A DNA stretch of 64,000 nucleotides from G963663525 sp963663525 (GCA_963663525.2 CAXXHC010000004.1:434001-498000); one strand, 5' to 3'; shown: positions 37,662-46,471, counted from the first letter of the stretch. Notes: a model not told the origin generated them from the letters alone. Translations and numbers: made by a program.

Positions 37662-38930
37662 TCAGACGGGCGGTGAAGCGCCTGCCATTTCCGGTCTTTT
37701 CGCCTGCCCGAGTTCGTTTCCGTTTGGCGGATAGGCCGTCATGTTTTGTGCGCCGTCCGGCCTATCATGCTCCGTGACGAGTTCCAGCCGTCCCTTCTTG
37801 CACACCGGACACAAGAGCGGATCGTGCCCGGTGAGCGCCAGGTAGCGCTCGTCCCAGCTCATCTCGTCGTATCGCTCGATGGGTTCGGGTTCCGGCGCGC
37901 CGAGCAAGTCACGGCAACGCTTGATATTCCTCGCCCGAAAGCGGTTGGCGTGCAAGCCGTAATGCCGGATGCGCGTAAAGCCCTTGGGGAGAACGTGCAT
38001 CAGGAAGCGCCGGATAAATTCGGTCGCCGAAAGAGTCATGACGCGCTTTTCCCCTTCCTTTTTGTAATCCTTGTACCGGAAGGAAACCTTGCCGTCTTTC
38101 ATTGCGATCAAGCGCTGATCGGAGAAGGCCGTGCGATGAGTGTACCTGGCCAGGTAGTTGAGCGTCGTCTCCGGCCCGCCGAAGGGCGCTTTGGCGTAGA
38201 CATGCCATTTCATCCCACGGTGCGTTTTGATGAACCGATCGAAAGCTTTCGGGCCGGCGAATTTCCCGGACTTTCCGGTAAAACGCAGTTTGCCCGCTTC
38301 ATAGGCCCTTTTGAGCGCCTCCAGAAACAATCGCCTGAAGAGACTCTTCAGAACGTTCACATGCAGAAAGAAGTCCTCGCGGCAAGTCACCCAGCTTTTG
38401 CCGTCGGGCGAAATCCCGCCTCCGGGGACGATCATATGGACGTGGGGATGATGCAGCAAGGTGCTGCCCCAGGTATGCAGCACGCTGGTGAAGCCGATGT
38501 TCGCGCCCAGATGCCTGGGATCCCCGGCGATCGTGAGCATGGTTTTCGCCGAGGTCTTGAAGAGGATGTCGTAGATCACGCGCCGGTTGATCAGCGCCAA
38601 ATCCTCTATCTCTTTCGGGATGGTGAAGACGATGTGAAAGTACGGTACGGGCAAGAGCTCGGCTCTGCGTCCGGCCAGCCACGTGGCCGAGGCCAGAGCG
38701 CCGCATTTGGGGCAGGCGCGATTGCCGCATGAGTTGTAGCCTTTGGTTTCGTGTCCGCATTGGTTGCAGCGTCTGTGCTCGCAGTGTCCGCCCATCTCGT
38801 TGGTGCGGCAGGCCATGATGTCACGAGCGGCCTTGGTCTGCTCGGGCGACAGGAGATTGCCGTACAGACCGAGAAACTCATCCCAATTCTTCCGGAGAAG
38901 TTCGGCCGTCGTGAGTCTGCTATTCGCCAT
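37662..38930 (-). CDS. IS91-family HUH transposase (copy C)
   Basis: 422 residues, intact and identical to copies A and B. In the B-C tandem, transcription of copy C runs towards copy B's origin-proximal sequences, so the dimer could mobilise as a unit or as a single element. Confidence 0.93.
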   Translation of the reverse strand: MANSRLTTAELLRKNWDEFLGLYGNLLSPEQTKAARDIMACRTNEMGGHCEHRRCNQCGHETKGYNSCGNRACPKCGALASATWLAGRRAELLPVPYFHIVFTIPKEIEDLALINRRVIYDILFKTSAKTMLTIAGDPRHLGANIGFTSVLHTWGSTLLHHPHVHMIVPGGGISPDGKSWVTCREDFFLHVNVLKSLFRRLFLEALKRAYEAGKLRFTGKSGKFAGPKAFDRFIKTHRGMKWHVYAKAPFGGPETTLNYLARYTHRTAFSDQRLIAMKDGKVSFRYKDYKKEGEKRVMTLSATEFIRRFLMHVLPKGFTRIRHYGLHANRFRARNIKRCRDLLGAPEPEPIERYDEMSWDERYLALTGHDPLLCPVCKKGRLELVTEHDRPDGAQNMTAYPPNGNELGQAKRPEMAGASPPV

Positions 38931-39807
38931 GATTCGCCTCCGATCCCGGCAGGAGGTCGAAGGGGCTTTGCATCCCGGCGATGCGCGCCGTGGCGATGTG
39001 GGTGTAAATGGCCGTGGTGGATAAGGAAGCGTGCCCCAGGAGCACCTGGATCGTGCGTAGATCGACGCCGTTCTCCAGCATATGGGTGGCGAAGCTGTGG
39101 CGAAAACTATGAGGCGTTACCTTTTTGCTCGGCGCCAACCCCGATTGAATGGAGATTTTTTTGCAGACAATTTGGATGGAAGTGGTCGTAATGCAGCGTC
39201 CCTTAATTCTTCCTGGAAACAGCCATGGATTCTTACTGTTTGCCTGATGTTTTCCCGGCTTGCATGTTCTCCAGTAGTCCCGTAAGATGAGCAGCAGTTT
39301 CGGAGACAGCACGGTGTAGCGATCTTTGCTCATCTTGCCTTGGCGAACGCGGATGACCATTCTCTGGCTATCGATGTCGCTCGCCCGCAGATTCGCCGCT
39401 TCCGAGACGCGTAGACCGGAAGCGTACATGACCTGGAAGATCGTGCGATACCTGACGTTTTGGACGGCGTCTAGAAAACGGACGACTTCCGAAGGCGCAA
39501 GTACCACGGGAAGCGTTTTGGGCTCCCTGGCCGCTGGTATTGCCGCCAGCGGCCAGGGGCGGTCCATGACGTTGAGAAAGAAAAAGCGAAAAACCCGGGC
39601 ATGAGAATTGACGCTCCCCGGAGTGAATCCGCGTTTCTCATGAAGATAAAGCAGGTAGTCGCGGATCTCCTCCAGGCTGATTCGTCCCAACTGCTTGCCG
39701 ACGTGCTGCTCGAGTTTTTTCAACCTGCGCAGATAGTCGGCCTGCGTGGAGGCGGAAAGGTTTCTCAACTTCATCTGCCGCACCATTCGTTGACGTGCGC
39801 TTCTCAT
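38920..39807 (-). CDS. Tyrosine recombinase 2 of the IS (copy C)
   Basis: 295 residues, identical to copies A and B, with all catalytic residues. The two direct copies B and C are natural substrates if this enzyme resolves element dimers; their persistence suggests either recent formation or a different role. Confidence 0.9.
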   Translation of the reverse strand: MRSARQRMVRQMKLRNLSASTQADYLRRLKKLEQHVGKQLGRISLEEIRDYLLYLHEKRGFTPGSVNSHARVFRFFFLNVMDRPWPLAAIPAAREPKTLPVVLAPSEVVRFLDAVQNVRYRTIFQVMYASGLRVSEAANLRASDIDSQRMVIRVRQGKMSKDRYTVLSPKLLLILRDYWRTCKPGKHQANSKNPWLFPGRIKGRCITTTSIQIVCKKISIQSGLAPSKKVTPHSFRHSFATHMLENGVDLRTIQVLLGHASLSTTAIYTHIATARIAGMQSPFDLLPGSEANHGE

Positions 39808-40646
39808 ATCCGGCCTCCTTTCACGGCTTCGCATGCATGGAAAGATGTTGCTTTCTTCCGAGTGATGAAACTGGCCAGGACGAGACGGATGGAGGTGCAG
39901 CGCAGGATGTGCCTGACCTCGCGTGGGTTGTCTGCTTGCGTCAGGCGATGCCTGAAGAAGGAATAGCGCAGTGTCTTCTCGATCGTCGTATAATCGAAAC
40001 CTCCATCCATTGCAGCTTGCCTGATTGCCTTTTGCATGGGACCGGGAGTCAAGGGATTGTCATGGCCATCGCGTGTGAAAAGCAGATCCGTTCGAGGCCT
40101 AGTGTCGCGCCACCACCGGCGCAGGGTTGTGAGAGTTTCCGAGTGAAGCGGAACGAATTGGGGCCAGGCGCTGTTTGAAGAAGTCAGGCGGATCAGCATC
40201 CTTTTGCTATCGATATCCCCCGTCCTCAGGCGACAGGTCTCGCCCAGGCGCAAACCGCCGCCGAATGCTACGATCAAAACCGTTTTGTGAAGCTCAGAGG
40301 CAACGCCCTCAAACAGCCGGTCCATCTCGCTCTTCGTGAGCGGATCGGGAACCGGTCCCGGCTTGCCGGGAGAAAGAAAACAGGCTGCGACACCTGGACG
40401 ATCCAGCGTCACGAAATAGAGAAACTTGAGCGCCATCAGCGCCTGCTGCCGGAAACTGTCCGGTCGCTTTTCCGCTCTCGCCAGGTGCCGGATCCATGCC
40501 TCAATTTCAGCCGCGCCCAGTTGATCCGGCGATCGCTTGAAATGTCGGACATACGATTCGGCGTGGTTCAGATACTGTTTGCGCGTGGCAAGGCGCAGCC
40601 CGTACCGTAAAAGATCCTCGCTCATTCTTTCTTTGAGATGTCCCAT
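39804..40646 (-). CDS. Tyrosine-recombinase-like protein 1 of the IS (copy C)
   Basis: 280 residues, identical to copies A and B, with the same atypical C-terminus. It overlaps recombinase 2 by the ATGA quadruplet at 39804-39807. Confidence 0.8.
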   Translation of the reverse strand: MGHLKERMSEDLLRYGLRLATRKQYLNHAESYVRHFKRSPDQLGAAEIEAWIRHLARAEKRPDSFRQQALMALKFLYFVTLDRPGVAACFLSPGKPGPVPDPLTKSEMDRLFEGVASELHKTVLIVAFGGGLRLGETCRLRTGDIDSKRMLIRLTSSNSAWPQFVPLHSETLTTLRRWWRDTRPRTDLLFTRDGHDNPLTPGPMQKAIRQAAMDGGFDYTTIEKTLRYSFFRHRLTQADNPREVRHILRCTSIRLVLASFITRKKATSFHACEAVKGGRI

Positions 40647-40994
40647 GAGTCTCCTCCTCGTGATTGACGCCGCCCGGAAATCGGACGACTGAAATCACAA
40701 GGATGTCGGGGTCATGGGAATTCAGGCAAGGTATTGCGGGAGAAAACGGGAAGATTGCAAACGCGCCAAAGGGCTTCAACGCAGGATACGATCACAAAAA
40801 TATGGCTGGAGTCGAGCAAGAACTTACGGACAGGCAGGGGCTAAAAACTGCCGCGAAGCGGCTTCGTACCAAAGCATCTGCGAAGAATAGTATATATGTG
40901 TATGATTTTACACAGGAAAACTCTATTCTTAAGAAGGATACTCGCATCGGACTGGCTCCGAAATCAAGTTCGGGAGGGTTGGTAATCCTCTATA

Positions 40995-41047
40995 CCTAAC
41001 AGTGTACGTACACTTTGCGAGCATGAAAGTGTACGTACACTGTTAGG
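40995..41047. repeat. Perfect 22-bp inverted repeat
   Basis: Arms 40995-41016 and 41026-41047 are exact complements (core AGTGTACGTACACT; each arm itself contains the palindrome GTGTACGTACAC) around a 9-base loop GCGAGCATG. The arms could form a cruciform or bind a dimeric protein at two equivalent sites. No T-run follows. Confidence 0.75.
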
Positions 41048-41196
41048 TTGCAATTGTTTTACCCGACTTACGCAAACTATCGCTAAAAATTTGAACTGCT
41101 AAAACTGTCGCATTTTGCATGGGTGCGGCACTCCTGACGAGCAACGCCAATTTTTCTTGTACTACCCTTGTTTTTCTCAACGGGTCTCCATCAAAC

Positions 41197-41349
41197 ACTC
41201 ACCCTGAGTGATTTCGCGAAGCGAAATTGGTTCGAAGGGGTGCGGATGCCATGGGGATTCCTCGATATACCGCCCTTCGGGCGGCACTCGGAATGAGCGA
41301 ATCCGAGGCTCCCTTTACGTGACAAAAGCTGCGATTTGCGTGGGTGAGT
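41197..41349. repeat. REP-like palindromic block
   Basis: Outer arms ACTCACCC (41197-41204) and GGGTGAGT (41342-41349) enclose two palindromes: CACCCTGAG...TTCGCGAAGCGAA...TCGAAGGGGTG, and ATTCCTCG...CCGCCCTTCGGGCGG...CGGAATGA. Both layouts are common dispersed intergenic repeats in proteobacteria-like genomes. No coding capacity. Confidence 0.6.
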
Positions 41350-41504
41350 GACTCACTGTGAGCATCATTCCTCTTTGATAAAAAAATCGAGATGAGTCCC
41401 CCTCGTTCCGTTCTGGCCGGAGGAAAACCTTGACTCCGCCGCCGCCGCAAGGGTAGGATAAATCCCCGAATTTATGGATAATCGTAGACAAGGCAAGGTG
41501 TCAC

Positions 41505-43451
41505 ATGCGTGGATGCGACGGATACGGTGCTCTGGCGTTGGTTTTCGCTCTTTTCTGGATGGCGAGTGGATGCGGGTCTGAAACCGTGGTGGATGAAGGG
41601 CCGAACATTCGCTTGAATTGGCGTGCGGCGGCGCTCGATGATATCACGACATGCCCCGTCGCCGAGATCGAAACCGGCCAATACGACAGCTACGATGGAG
41701 ACCAGCTTCCCTCCAGCCTGGTGAGCCTGGAATTCTCTCTCTACCCGCAAGACGGAGACCCGTTGGAGATCACCGTGCGAGTGGACAGCAGTTGCGATGC
41801 CACTACCGACACCGAATGCGTGGCTCCCGGTGCAGGAGAGTACCGCTTGACGCAGGTGCCGACCGGGCAGAACCAGAAGCTGGAAGTGCGCGGCTACGAA
41901 TTTTCCGATACCAACGAGAAAATCCTCGCCTGGAGCGGATTCAACATGAACGTGGATGTCTGCGACCAGAAGGACACGGACAACTGCTCGGCGGAAGCGG
42001 TCGAGGTGGAAGTGTCCATGCATCGCGTGGGAGACATCACCAAAGCCTTCAACTGCATGGAAAATCGCACGTTTCTGCATCAGGCGACCAAGCTTCGGAA
42101 CGGCAAAGTGCTTATCACCGGCGGCATTCAGCAAATCAACTACAGCACGACGAGTTCCTGCCTGGACGGCACCCAGAGCTGCGACCTGATGACGGCGCAT
42201 AGCCGCGTTTCACTTTTCGATCCCGGCACAGGGGAGTTCAAGAACGACATGACCCCTCTTTTGCGTGCACGGGCGGGACACGTGGCCGTGGAGTTGAACG
42301 ACGGGCGCGTGCTGATCGCGGGTGGCGCGTCGCAACTCCATTTGCGCTGGAGTCTCGAAGGGATGGCCTATTTCGAGCCACCCGTGGCCGCCATTTTGAA
42401 ACATGCGGAAATCTACGATCCCACAGGAGACGGTACGAACATCCTGGTGCAAGGAGACCCCGACATTTTGAATATGGTCGAACCTCGGGTGTTTCATACG
42501 ATCACGCAGATGGACGACGAGAAGAAAACATTCATGATTTCGGGGGGATTCGGGCAGAGCATAAACGGCCTGACGCGGTTGTCCTCGATCGAAATCTTCC
42601 AGCTTCTCATTCAGGAGGCGACCGACGGGAGCATCTCCATCACGCCGAGTTTCAATAAAGCCACGACGAGTATGCAGGTCGGACGCGCCTGGCATACCGC
42701 TTCGAGACTCGCCGACGACCGGGTGTTCATTTACGGCGGCGCCGACCCCAGCGCAGGGGAGGGGAACTTCCCCATCATCGAGATTTTCACCAACGGCGTT
42801 TCTGGCACCGAGGCTTTCGTTCCCGGTGAAATCACTGCGAAAATCCTGGACGATGCCGACGGCGACGCCGACGACACATCGGAAAATTCCGGCGTGGTTT
42901 CCGACAATTCCGGTCTGCCGAACCTTTACCATCACTCCGCAATCGCCGTGGACAGCGAGACGAAGGTTTTCGTCATCGGCGGTTTTCGAAAAAGCATGAG
43001 CAATGGAGACGAAGTTCTCACGAAGCCGATCAAGGAGGCATTCCTCTTCAACATCGAGAACGAAACCTACGAAACGGTGACGCCACTGTTTGCCAGAGCG
43101 TTCTCGACGCTGACGATGACGCCAAACGGCAATGTAGTGATTATCGGTGGCGCTTACGACGAAAACAATCTGCCGCTTACCGACGAGGCTCAAATCGTAG
43201 TGTACGATCCTTCTCTGGCCGCCAGGGAGACGTTCGCGGGCCTGAAAGATTATTCCCGGCAGGTGATCAGCATGTCACCCGCCCGTATGGGCCATACTGC
43301 GACCATGTTGGACGATGGCTCGATTCTCGTCACGGGTGGCGCGTCTCCGAGTGCGGATCAGGGAAGACCCCAGACCGAGGACATTCGCGCTTCCGGATTC
43401 CTCGTGCAACCAAGACCGGACGCCTATGGTTCAGTAAGCGTCAACGATTGA
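41505..43451 (+). CDS. Kelch-repeat lipoprotein
   Basis: 648 residues, exported (signal ending WMASGCGS, Cys23). After a beta-sandwich-like N-terminal region (about 25-180) come six or more kelch blades with the strand pattern GKVLITGG, GRVLIAGGA, DRVFIYGGA, TKVFVIGGF, GNVVIIGGA, GSILVTGGA, predicting a beta-propeller. An acidic insertion (DDADGDADDTSEN) lies between blades. The role is unknown; propeller lipoproteins of this type usually bind ligands or carbohydrate at the surface. The gene stands alone downstream of a repeat-rich spacer; I see no strong ribosome site (AAGGTGTCAC). Confidence 0.8.
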   Translation: MRGCDGYGALALVFALFWMASGCGSETVVDEGPNIRLNWRAAALDDITTCPVAEIETGQYDSYDGDQLPSSLVSLEFSLYPQDGDPLEITVRVDSSCDATTDTECVAPGAGEYRLTQVPTGQNQKLEVRGYEFSDTNEKILAWSGFNMNVDVCDQKDTDNCSAEAVEVEVSMHRVGDITKAFNCMENRTFLHQATKLRNGKVLITGGIQQINYSTTSSCLDGTQSCDLMTAHSRVSLFDPGTGEFKNDMTPLLRARAGHVAVELNDGRVLIAGGASQLHLRWSLEGMAYFEPPVAAILKHAEIYDPTGDGTNILVQGDPDILNMVEPRVFHTITQMDDEKKTFMISGGFGQSINGLTRLSSIEIFQLLIQEATDGSISITPSFNKATTSMQVGRAWHTASRLADDRVFIYGGADPSAGEGNFPIIEIFTNGVSGTEAFVPGEITAKILDDADGDADDTSENSGVVSDNSGLPNLYHHSAIAVDSETKVFVIGGFRKSMSNGDEVLTKPIKEAFLFNIENETYETVTPLFARAFSTLTMTPNGNVVIIGGAYDENNLPLTDEAQIVVYDPSLAARETFAGLKDYSRQVISMSPARMGHTATMLDDGSILVTGGASPSADQGRPQTEDIRASGFLVQPRPDAYGSVSVND

Positions 43452-43536
43452 TGCGTATCGTAAGAAAATTCAAGGGGTTGGGCACGATACGCAAAAACGC
43501 ATGATTTCGACAATAAACGATCCAGGAGCTTGACCG

Positions 43537-44421
43537 ATGAGGATATTTTCCAGACTGAGCGCTTACGTGCTGGCGGTTTTTCTTGTTGTGGGAATCGCTT
43601 TCCCGCTTGATGCGGCAAAGAAGAAAAACAAGAATTTCACTCCAAAAGAAGCGAGCGGCGGGATCGAAGCGCTCTTTTTAGGGAAGATCACGAAGCGTTT
43701 CGTGGTGGGTTCCGGCACACCCGATATCTCGTTCGATCGTATTGCGAAGATCTCCAATGCGGAGATCGTCGTGGACGAGGGGGGACGTTTCCCGTCCAAC
43801 GAAGTTCTGGCCAAAGCCGCGAAAACCGGCAAGCCTCTGCACGTCGTGATTCCCTCCTACTTCCAGAACGGTCACAAGCGGCGGCTGGAGAAACTCCAGG
43901 ATTTCACGCTCATTATCCGAGCCAATCGCAGCGGACTGACAGAGGAAGAAGCTTTGCGGATTCAGAGCCTCGGGCCGTATCGTAAAGTCGTCGAGGTCGA
44001 AGCCGACATGGTGTCGAAGAAATTCCTGAAGAATTTCAAGCATCTCAAGCAGTTCGATCTTTACGTGATGGTGAATAAAAAACTTTCATCCAAAACGATA
44101 AAGCTTCTAAAAAAGGCCAAAGCGAGCAAAATCACGTATTTGCTCCCGGAAGATTATTCGGCCAAAGAGCTGAAAAAGCTTACCAAGGGCAAAAACCGGG
44201 ATCTGGCGTTTTCGTTGGCTGGGAATTACCTGTGCAAAAACGTGGCCCGAAAGCTGAAAAAGATCAAAAAAGCCGATTTCGGTTTCGTGCTTCCCGGACT
44301 TCCGAACGCGGCTGAAGCCGGAACGTTCATGAGTCTTTCGAGCGTGGCGTACGTCACATTTACCGTCGGAGAACGAAGCATCGAAGAAGATTTCGTCTCT
44401 GTGGCCAACAGCGGCCTGTAA
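43537..44421 (+). CDS. Exported protein of unknown function
   Basis: 294 residues with a clear signal peptide (LSAYVLAVFLVVGIAFPLDA, cleavage likely after about residue 26) and a Lys-rich start of the mature chain. The rest alternates short strands and Lys/Leu helices (LHVVIPSYFQNG, FTLIIRANRSGLTEEEALRIQSLG, ASKITYLLPEDYSAKELKKLTKGK), a pattern compatible with a repeated alpha/beta solenoid. No family was recognised. It has CAGGAG seven bases before the ATG. It precedes tRNA-Val by about 100 bases. Confidence 0.65.
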   Translation: MRIFSRLSAYVLAVFLVVGIAFPLDAAKKKNKNFTPKEASGGIEALFLGKITKRFVVGSGTPDISFDRIAKISNAEIVVDEGGRFPSNEVLAKAAKTGKPLHVVIPSYFQNGHKRRLEKLQDFTLIIRANRSGLTEEEALRIQSLGPYRKVVEVEADMVSKKFLKNFKHLKQFDLYVMVNKKLSSKTIKLLKKAKASKITYLLPEDYSAKELKKLTKGKNRDLAFSLAGNYLCKNVARKLKKIKKADFGFVLPGLPNAAEAGTFMSLSSVAYVTFTVGERSIEEDFVSVANSGL

Positions 44422-44466
44422 AATAGAGGCGAAATGAAAGAAAGTGGCGGAATGGAGCGGTTTTTC

Positions 44467-44495
44467 TTGACACCAAAAGGTGCATCTGATAGTTA
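44467..44495 (+). promoter_or_regulatory. Promoter of tRNA-Val / infC unit
   Basis: Perfect -35 TTGACA (44467-44472), 17-bp spacer, and extended -10 TGATAGTTA (hexamer 44490-44495). Predicted transcription start near 44502, about 24 bases before the tRNA. Transcripts that pass the terminator at 44607-44637 would continue into infC. Confidence 0.7.
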
Positions 44496-44525
44496 TTCCG
44501 CTGCCTGAACGATGGATGCTCATGG

Positions 44526-44600
44526 AGGCACGTAGCTCAGTGGTAGAGCGCTATCTTGACGGGGTAGATGTCGACGGTTCGATCCCGTCCGTGCCTACCA
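44526..44600 (+). tRNA. tRNA-Val (anticodon GAC)
   Basis: 75 nt including encoded CCA. Acceptor AGGCACG/CGTGCCT with discriminator A; D-arm GCTC-AGTGGTA-GAGC; anticodon stem CTATC/GGTAG with loop TTGACGG (anticodon GAC); T-arm GACGG-TTCGATC-CCGTC. All stems fold with one wobble pair. Confidence 0.95.
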
Positions 44601-44606
44601 GGACAG

Positions 44607-44637
44607 GGGCTGCCGAGAGGTCGGCAGCCCGTTTTTT
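44607..44637 (+). terminator. Terminator after tRNA-Val, in the infC leader
   Basis: Stem GGGCTGCCGA / TCGGCAGCCC with loop GAGG, followed by GTTTTTT. It lies between the tRNA and infC, 27 bases before the predicted infC start. It either ends the tRNA transcript or acts as an attenuator for infC. Confidence 0.85.
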
Positions 44638-44663
44638 CTAAACTCCAGTTTTTGGGGGTAGTG

Positions 44664-45179
44664 ATTAGCAGAAGGAAAGAAACAAGGGTCAATAACCAGA
44701 TTCGTTGTCGGTCGGTTCGGGTGATCACCGAATCGGGAGAACAGTTGGGTGTGATGGATACTCAGCAGGCTCTCGACTCCGCTCGGAACAGAGGACTCGA
44801 TCTGGTGGAAGTTTCCCCTGGCGCGGACCCACCTGTTTGCCGGATCATGGATTACGGCAAATTCAAATATCAGCAGAAAAAGCGCGCACAGGAGGCGAAG
44901 AAGAAACAAACGTTCATTCAGGTCAAAGAAGTCAAACTTCGTCCCAAGACGGAGGATCACGACCTGAAAGTGAAAATCAAGCATGTTTTACGGTTTCTAG
45001 AAGCCGGAAACAAAGCCAAGGTTTCGGTCGTTTTTAGAGGCCGAGAATTGGCTCATACGCACCTGGGGCGTGAACTGCTGCAACGGGTGCTCGAGGAGGT
45101 CGGAGATGTCGGAGTCGTGGAAAAGGCCCCTGGAATGGAAGGGCGAACCATGACGATGATTCTTTCTCCCAAGCAATAG
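44664..45179 (+). CDS. infC: Translation initiation factor IF-3 (ATT start)
   Basis: 171 residues. IF-3 binds the 30S subunit, prevents premature joining of 50S and checks the start codon. N-terminal domain (NNQIRCRSVRVITESGEQLGVMDTQQALDSARNRGLDLVEVSPGADPPVCRIMDYGKFKYQQ), Lys-rich linker, and C-terminal domain ending in GRTMTMILSPKQ. No ATG fits the usual N-terminus. ATT at 44664 begins the family-like ISRRKETRVNNQIR and is preceded by GGGGG at five bases. A GTG at 44661 is an alternative but is too close to that site. AUU initiation with self-repression is established for infC of E. coli. Followed by rpmI and rplT in the conserved order. Confidence 0.9.
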   Translation: MSRRKETRVNNQIRCRSVRVITESGEQLGVMDTQQALDSARNRGLDLVEVSPGADPPVCRIMDYGKFKYQQKKRAQEAKKKQTFIQVKEVKLRPKTEDHDLKVKIKHVLRFLEAGNKAKVSVVFRGRELAHTHLGRELLQRVLEEVGDVGVVEKAPGMEGRTMTMILSPKQ

Positions 45180-45258
45180 TTTCCCTTTTTCGCGTACCGA
45201 CGAAAAACGGTAGATTTTATCGGATGGTGCACGAAAAGAAGAGTCGAAGGAAAGAACG

Positions 45259-45453
45259 ATGCCGAAAATCAAGACCAATCGCGCAGCGGCCAAACGGATC
45301 AAAAAGCGCGCCAATTCGTTCAAGCGGAAAAAAGCCAACCTGCGTCACATTCTGACGAAGAAGACCACCAAGCGCAAGCGCAACCTGCGTCAGAAAACCG
45401 AGTTGGACAAGTCCAATACCAAAGAAGCGAAACGGTTGTTGCCCAACTTGTAA
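45259..45453 (+). CDS. rpmI: 50S ribosomal protein L35
   Basis: 64 residues, very basic, with the L35 signature PKIKTNRAAAKRIKKRANSFKRKKA near the start and a Leu-rich end. ATG preceded by AAGGAAAGAACG. It lies between infC and rplT, the conserved IF3-L35-L20 operon in which L20 usually represses translation of L35 and itself; no leader pseudoknot was mapped here. Confidence 0.96.
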   Translation: MPKIKTNRAAAKRIKKRANSFKRKKANLRHILTKKTTKRKRNLRQKTELDKSNTKEAKRLLPNL

Positions 45454-45541
45454 ACAGGGCGTAAGCGAGGAGCGGAAAGTGGCGAATGCGAATCGGGGAG
45501 ACACCTGATTCCCGCCGATTCGAACTCCTGCGGAGGAAAAG

Positions 45542-45892
45542 ATGTCTCGTATCAAATACGGCAAAAACACCAGGCGGCGACACAACAAGGTTCTCAAGCA
45601 AGCCAAAGGCTTCAGGGGATCGGGAAGCCGATTATTTCGGTCCGCAAAAGTTGCGGTGGATCGGTCTTTGTGGTATGCATATAGAGATCGGAAAGTGCGG
45701 AAAAGAGATTTCAGGGCACTGTGGATTCAGCGAATCAATGCTGCAGCCCGTTTAAACGGGGTCAGCTACAGCCGTTTCATCGGTGGTCTGAGCAAGCTTG
45801 GTGTCGAAGTTGATCGTAAAATATTGGCGGAACTGGCCATTTCTGATCCGCAGGCTTTCAGCAATCTGGTCGAGTTGTCGAAGACGGCATAG
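45542..45892 (+). CDS. rplT: 50S ribosomal protein L20
   Basis: 116 residues, the normal size. Basic N-terminal arm (SRIKYGKNTRRRHNKVLKQAKGFRGSGSRLFR) and globular end (WIQRINAAARLNGVSYSRFIGGLSKLGVEVDRKILAELAI). Binds 23S rRNA early in 50S assembly. ATG has CGGAGGAAAAG upstream. The IHF/HU gene follows; pheST, which often follow rplT, are absent. Confidence 0.97.
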   Translation: MSRIKYGKNTRRRHNKVLKQAKGFRGSGSRLFRSAKVAVDRSLWYAYRDRKVRKRDFRALWIQRINAAARLNGVSYSRFIGGLSKLGVEVDRKILAELAISDPQAFSNLVELSKTA

Positions 45893-45969
45893 AAACAAGA
45901 CAGTTGCTGATGGATACTACGGTTCTCGTGGCTCTCTCCAGGAAAGAATAGGCGATGGCAGGAGGAACT

Positions 45970-46248
45970 ATGACCAAGGCGGAACTCGTCGAAACGGTAT
46001 ATCAGAAAGTCGGACTTTCGAAAAAAGAATCGGCGGAAATCGTCAATACCTTGTTTGAGTTGATCAAGGAAACGCTCGAACGTGGTGAGAAAATCAAGAT
46101 TTCTGGCTTCGGAAACTTCGTGGTTCGCGAAAAGAAATCCCGCGTCGGTCGCAATCCGCAGACCGGCGAAGAGATGGAAATTGCAGCGAGGCGCGTATTG
46201 ACATTCCGGCCAAGCCAGGTCTTGAAAAACCTGCTCAACCAAGAATAA
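45970..46248 (+). CDS. Integration host factor alpha-type (HU/IHF family) protein
   Basis: 92 residues of the DNA-bending HU/IHF family. N-terminal helices (MTKAELVETVYQKVGLSKKESAEIVNTLFELIKETLERGEKIKISGFGNF), the beta-arm with RVGRNPQTGEEMEIAARRV containing the DNA-intercalating Pro, and the C-terminal helix PSQVLKNLLN. The position after rplT and the PQTGEE arm favour IHF alpha (ihfA). The ATG at 45970 was chosen because AGGAGG lies just upstream; the ATG at 45955 would place that site inside the gene. IHF often assists site-specific recombination, notable because a tRNA-linked integrase lies just downstream. Confidence 0.9.
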   Translation: MTKAELVETVYQKVGLSKKESAEIVNTLFELIKETLERGEKIKISGFGNFVVREKKSRVGRNPQTGEEMEIAARRVLTFRPSQVLKNLLNQE

Positions 46249-46385
46249 CGCCACGAGCCTGACGAGAGTTTTACCGGAACGTTTTATTGAAATTTTCTCT
46301 TGCTTCCTCGTCTGGCATCCGCTAATTTCTCCCACACGTTTGTCTCAGGATGACCATCCAATCATACCGGAGTCAAACCAAACTT

Positions 46386-46462
46386 CGGAGCGTAGCGCAG
46401 TCTGGTAGCGCACCTGAATGGGGTTCAGGGGGTCGGAGGTTCAAATCCTCTCGCTCCGACCA
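46386..46462 (+). tRNA. tRNA-Pro (anticodon GGG), island attachment site
   Basis: 77 nt with encoded CCA. Acceptor CGGAGCG/CGCTCCG with discriminator A, D-arm GCGC...GCGC, anticodon stem CCTGA/TCAGG with loop ATGGGGT (anticodon GGG), T-arm CGGAGG-TTCAAAT-CCTCTCG. Its 3' end is followed after about 40 bases by the stop of an integrase gene reading towards it, the standard arrangement of an element integrated at a tRNA 3' end. I found no second copy of the tRNA 3' sequence in the window. Confidence 0.95.
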
Positions 46463-46471
46463 GTAAAATCA

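Larger units (their letters stand above)
37324..40868 (-). mobile_element. IS91-like transposon, copy C (tandem with B)
   Basis: Third 3,545-bp copy, directly repeated with B; every feature is offset by exactly 3,545 bases. Its recombinase end is at 40868 (GCTTCGTA, then flank CCAAAGCATCTG). Read on the element strand, both A and C are preceded by GG (GGTACGAAG), whereas copy B has AAT there from copy C. Head-to-tail dimers without spacer are an expected product of rolling-circle transposition that runs past its terminator or of one-ended insertion next to a resident copy. Confidence 0.92.
40869..41504. other. Intergenic repeat-rich region, no gene seen
   Basis: 636 bases between IS copy C and the kelch gene. 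It holds a diverged copy (40960-40993, about 27 of 34 bases) of sequence from the 5843-6055 repeat, a long palindrome (40995-41047) and a REP-like block (41197-41349). Frames here carry no recognisable product. Confidence 0.6.
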
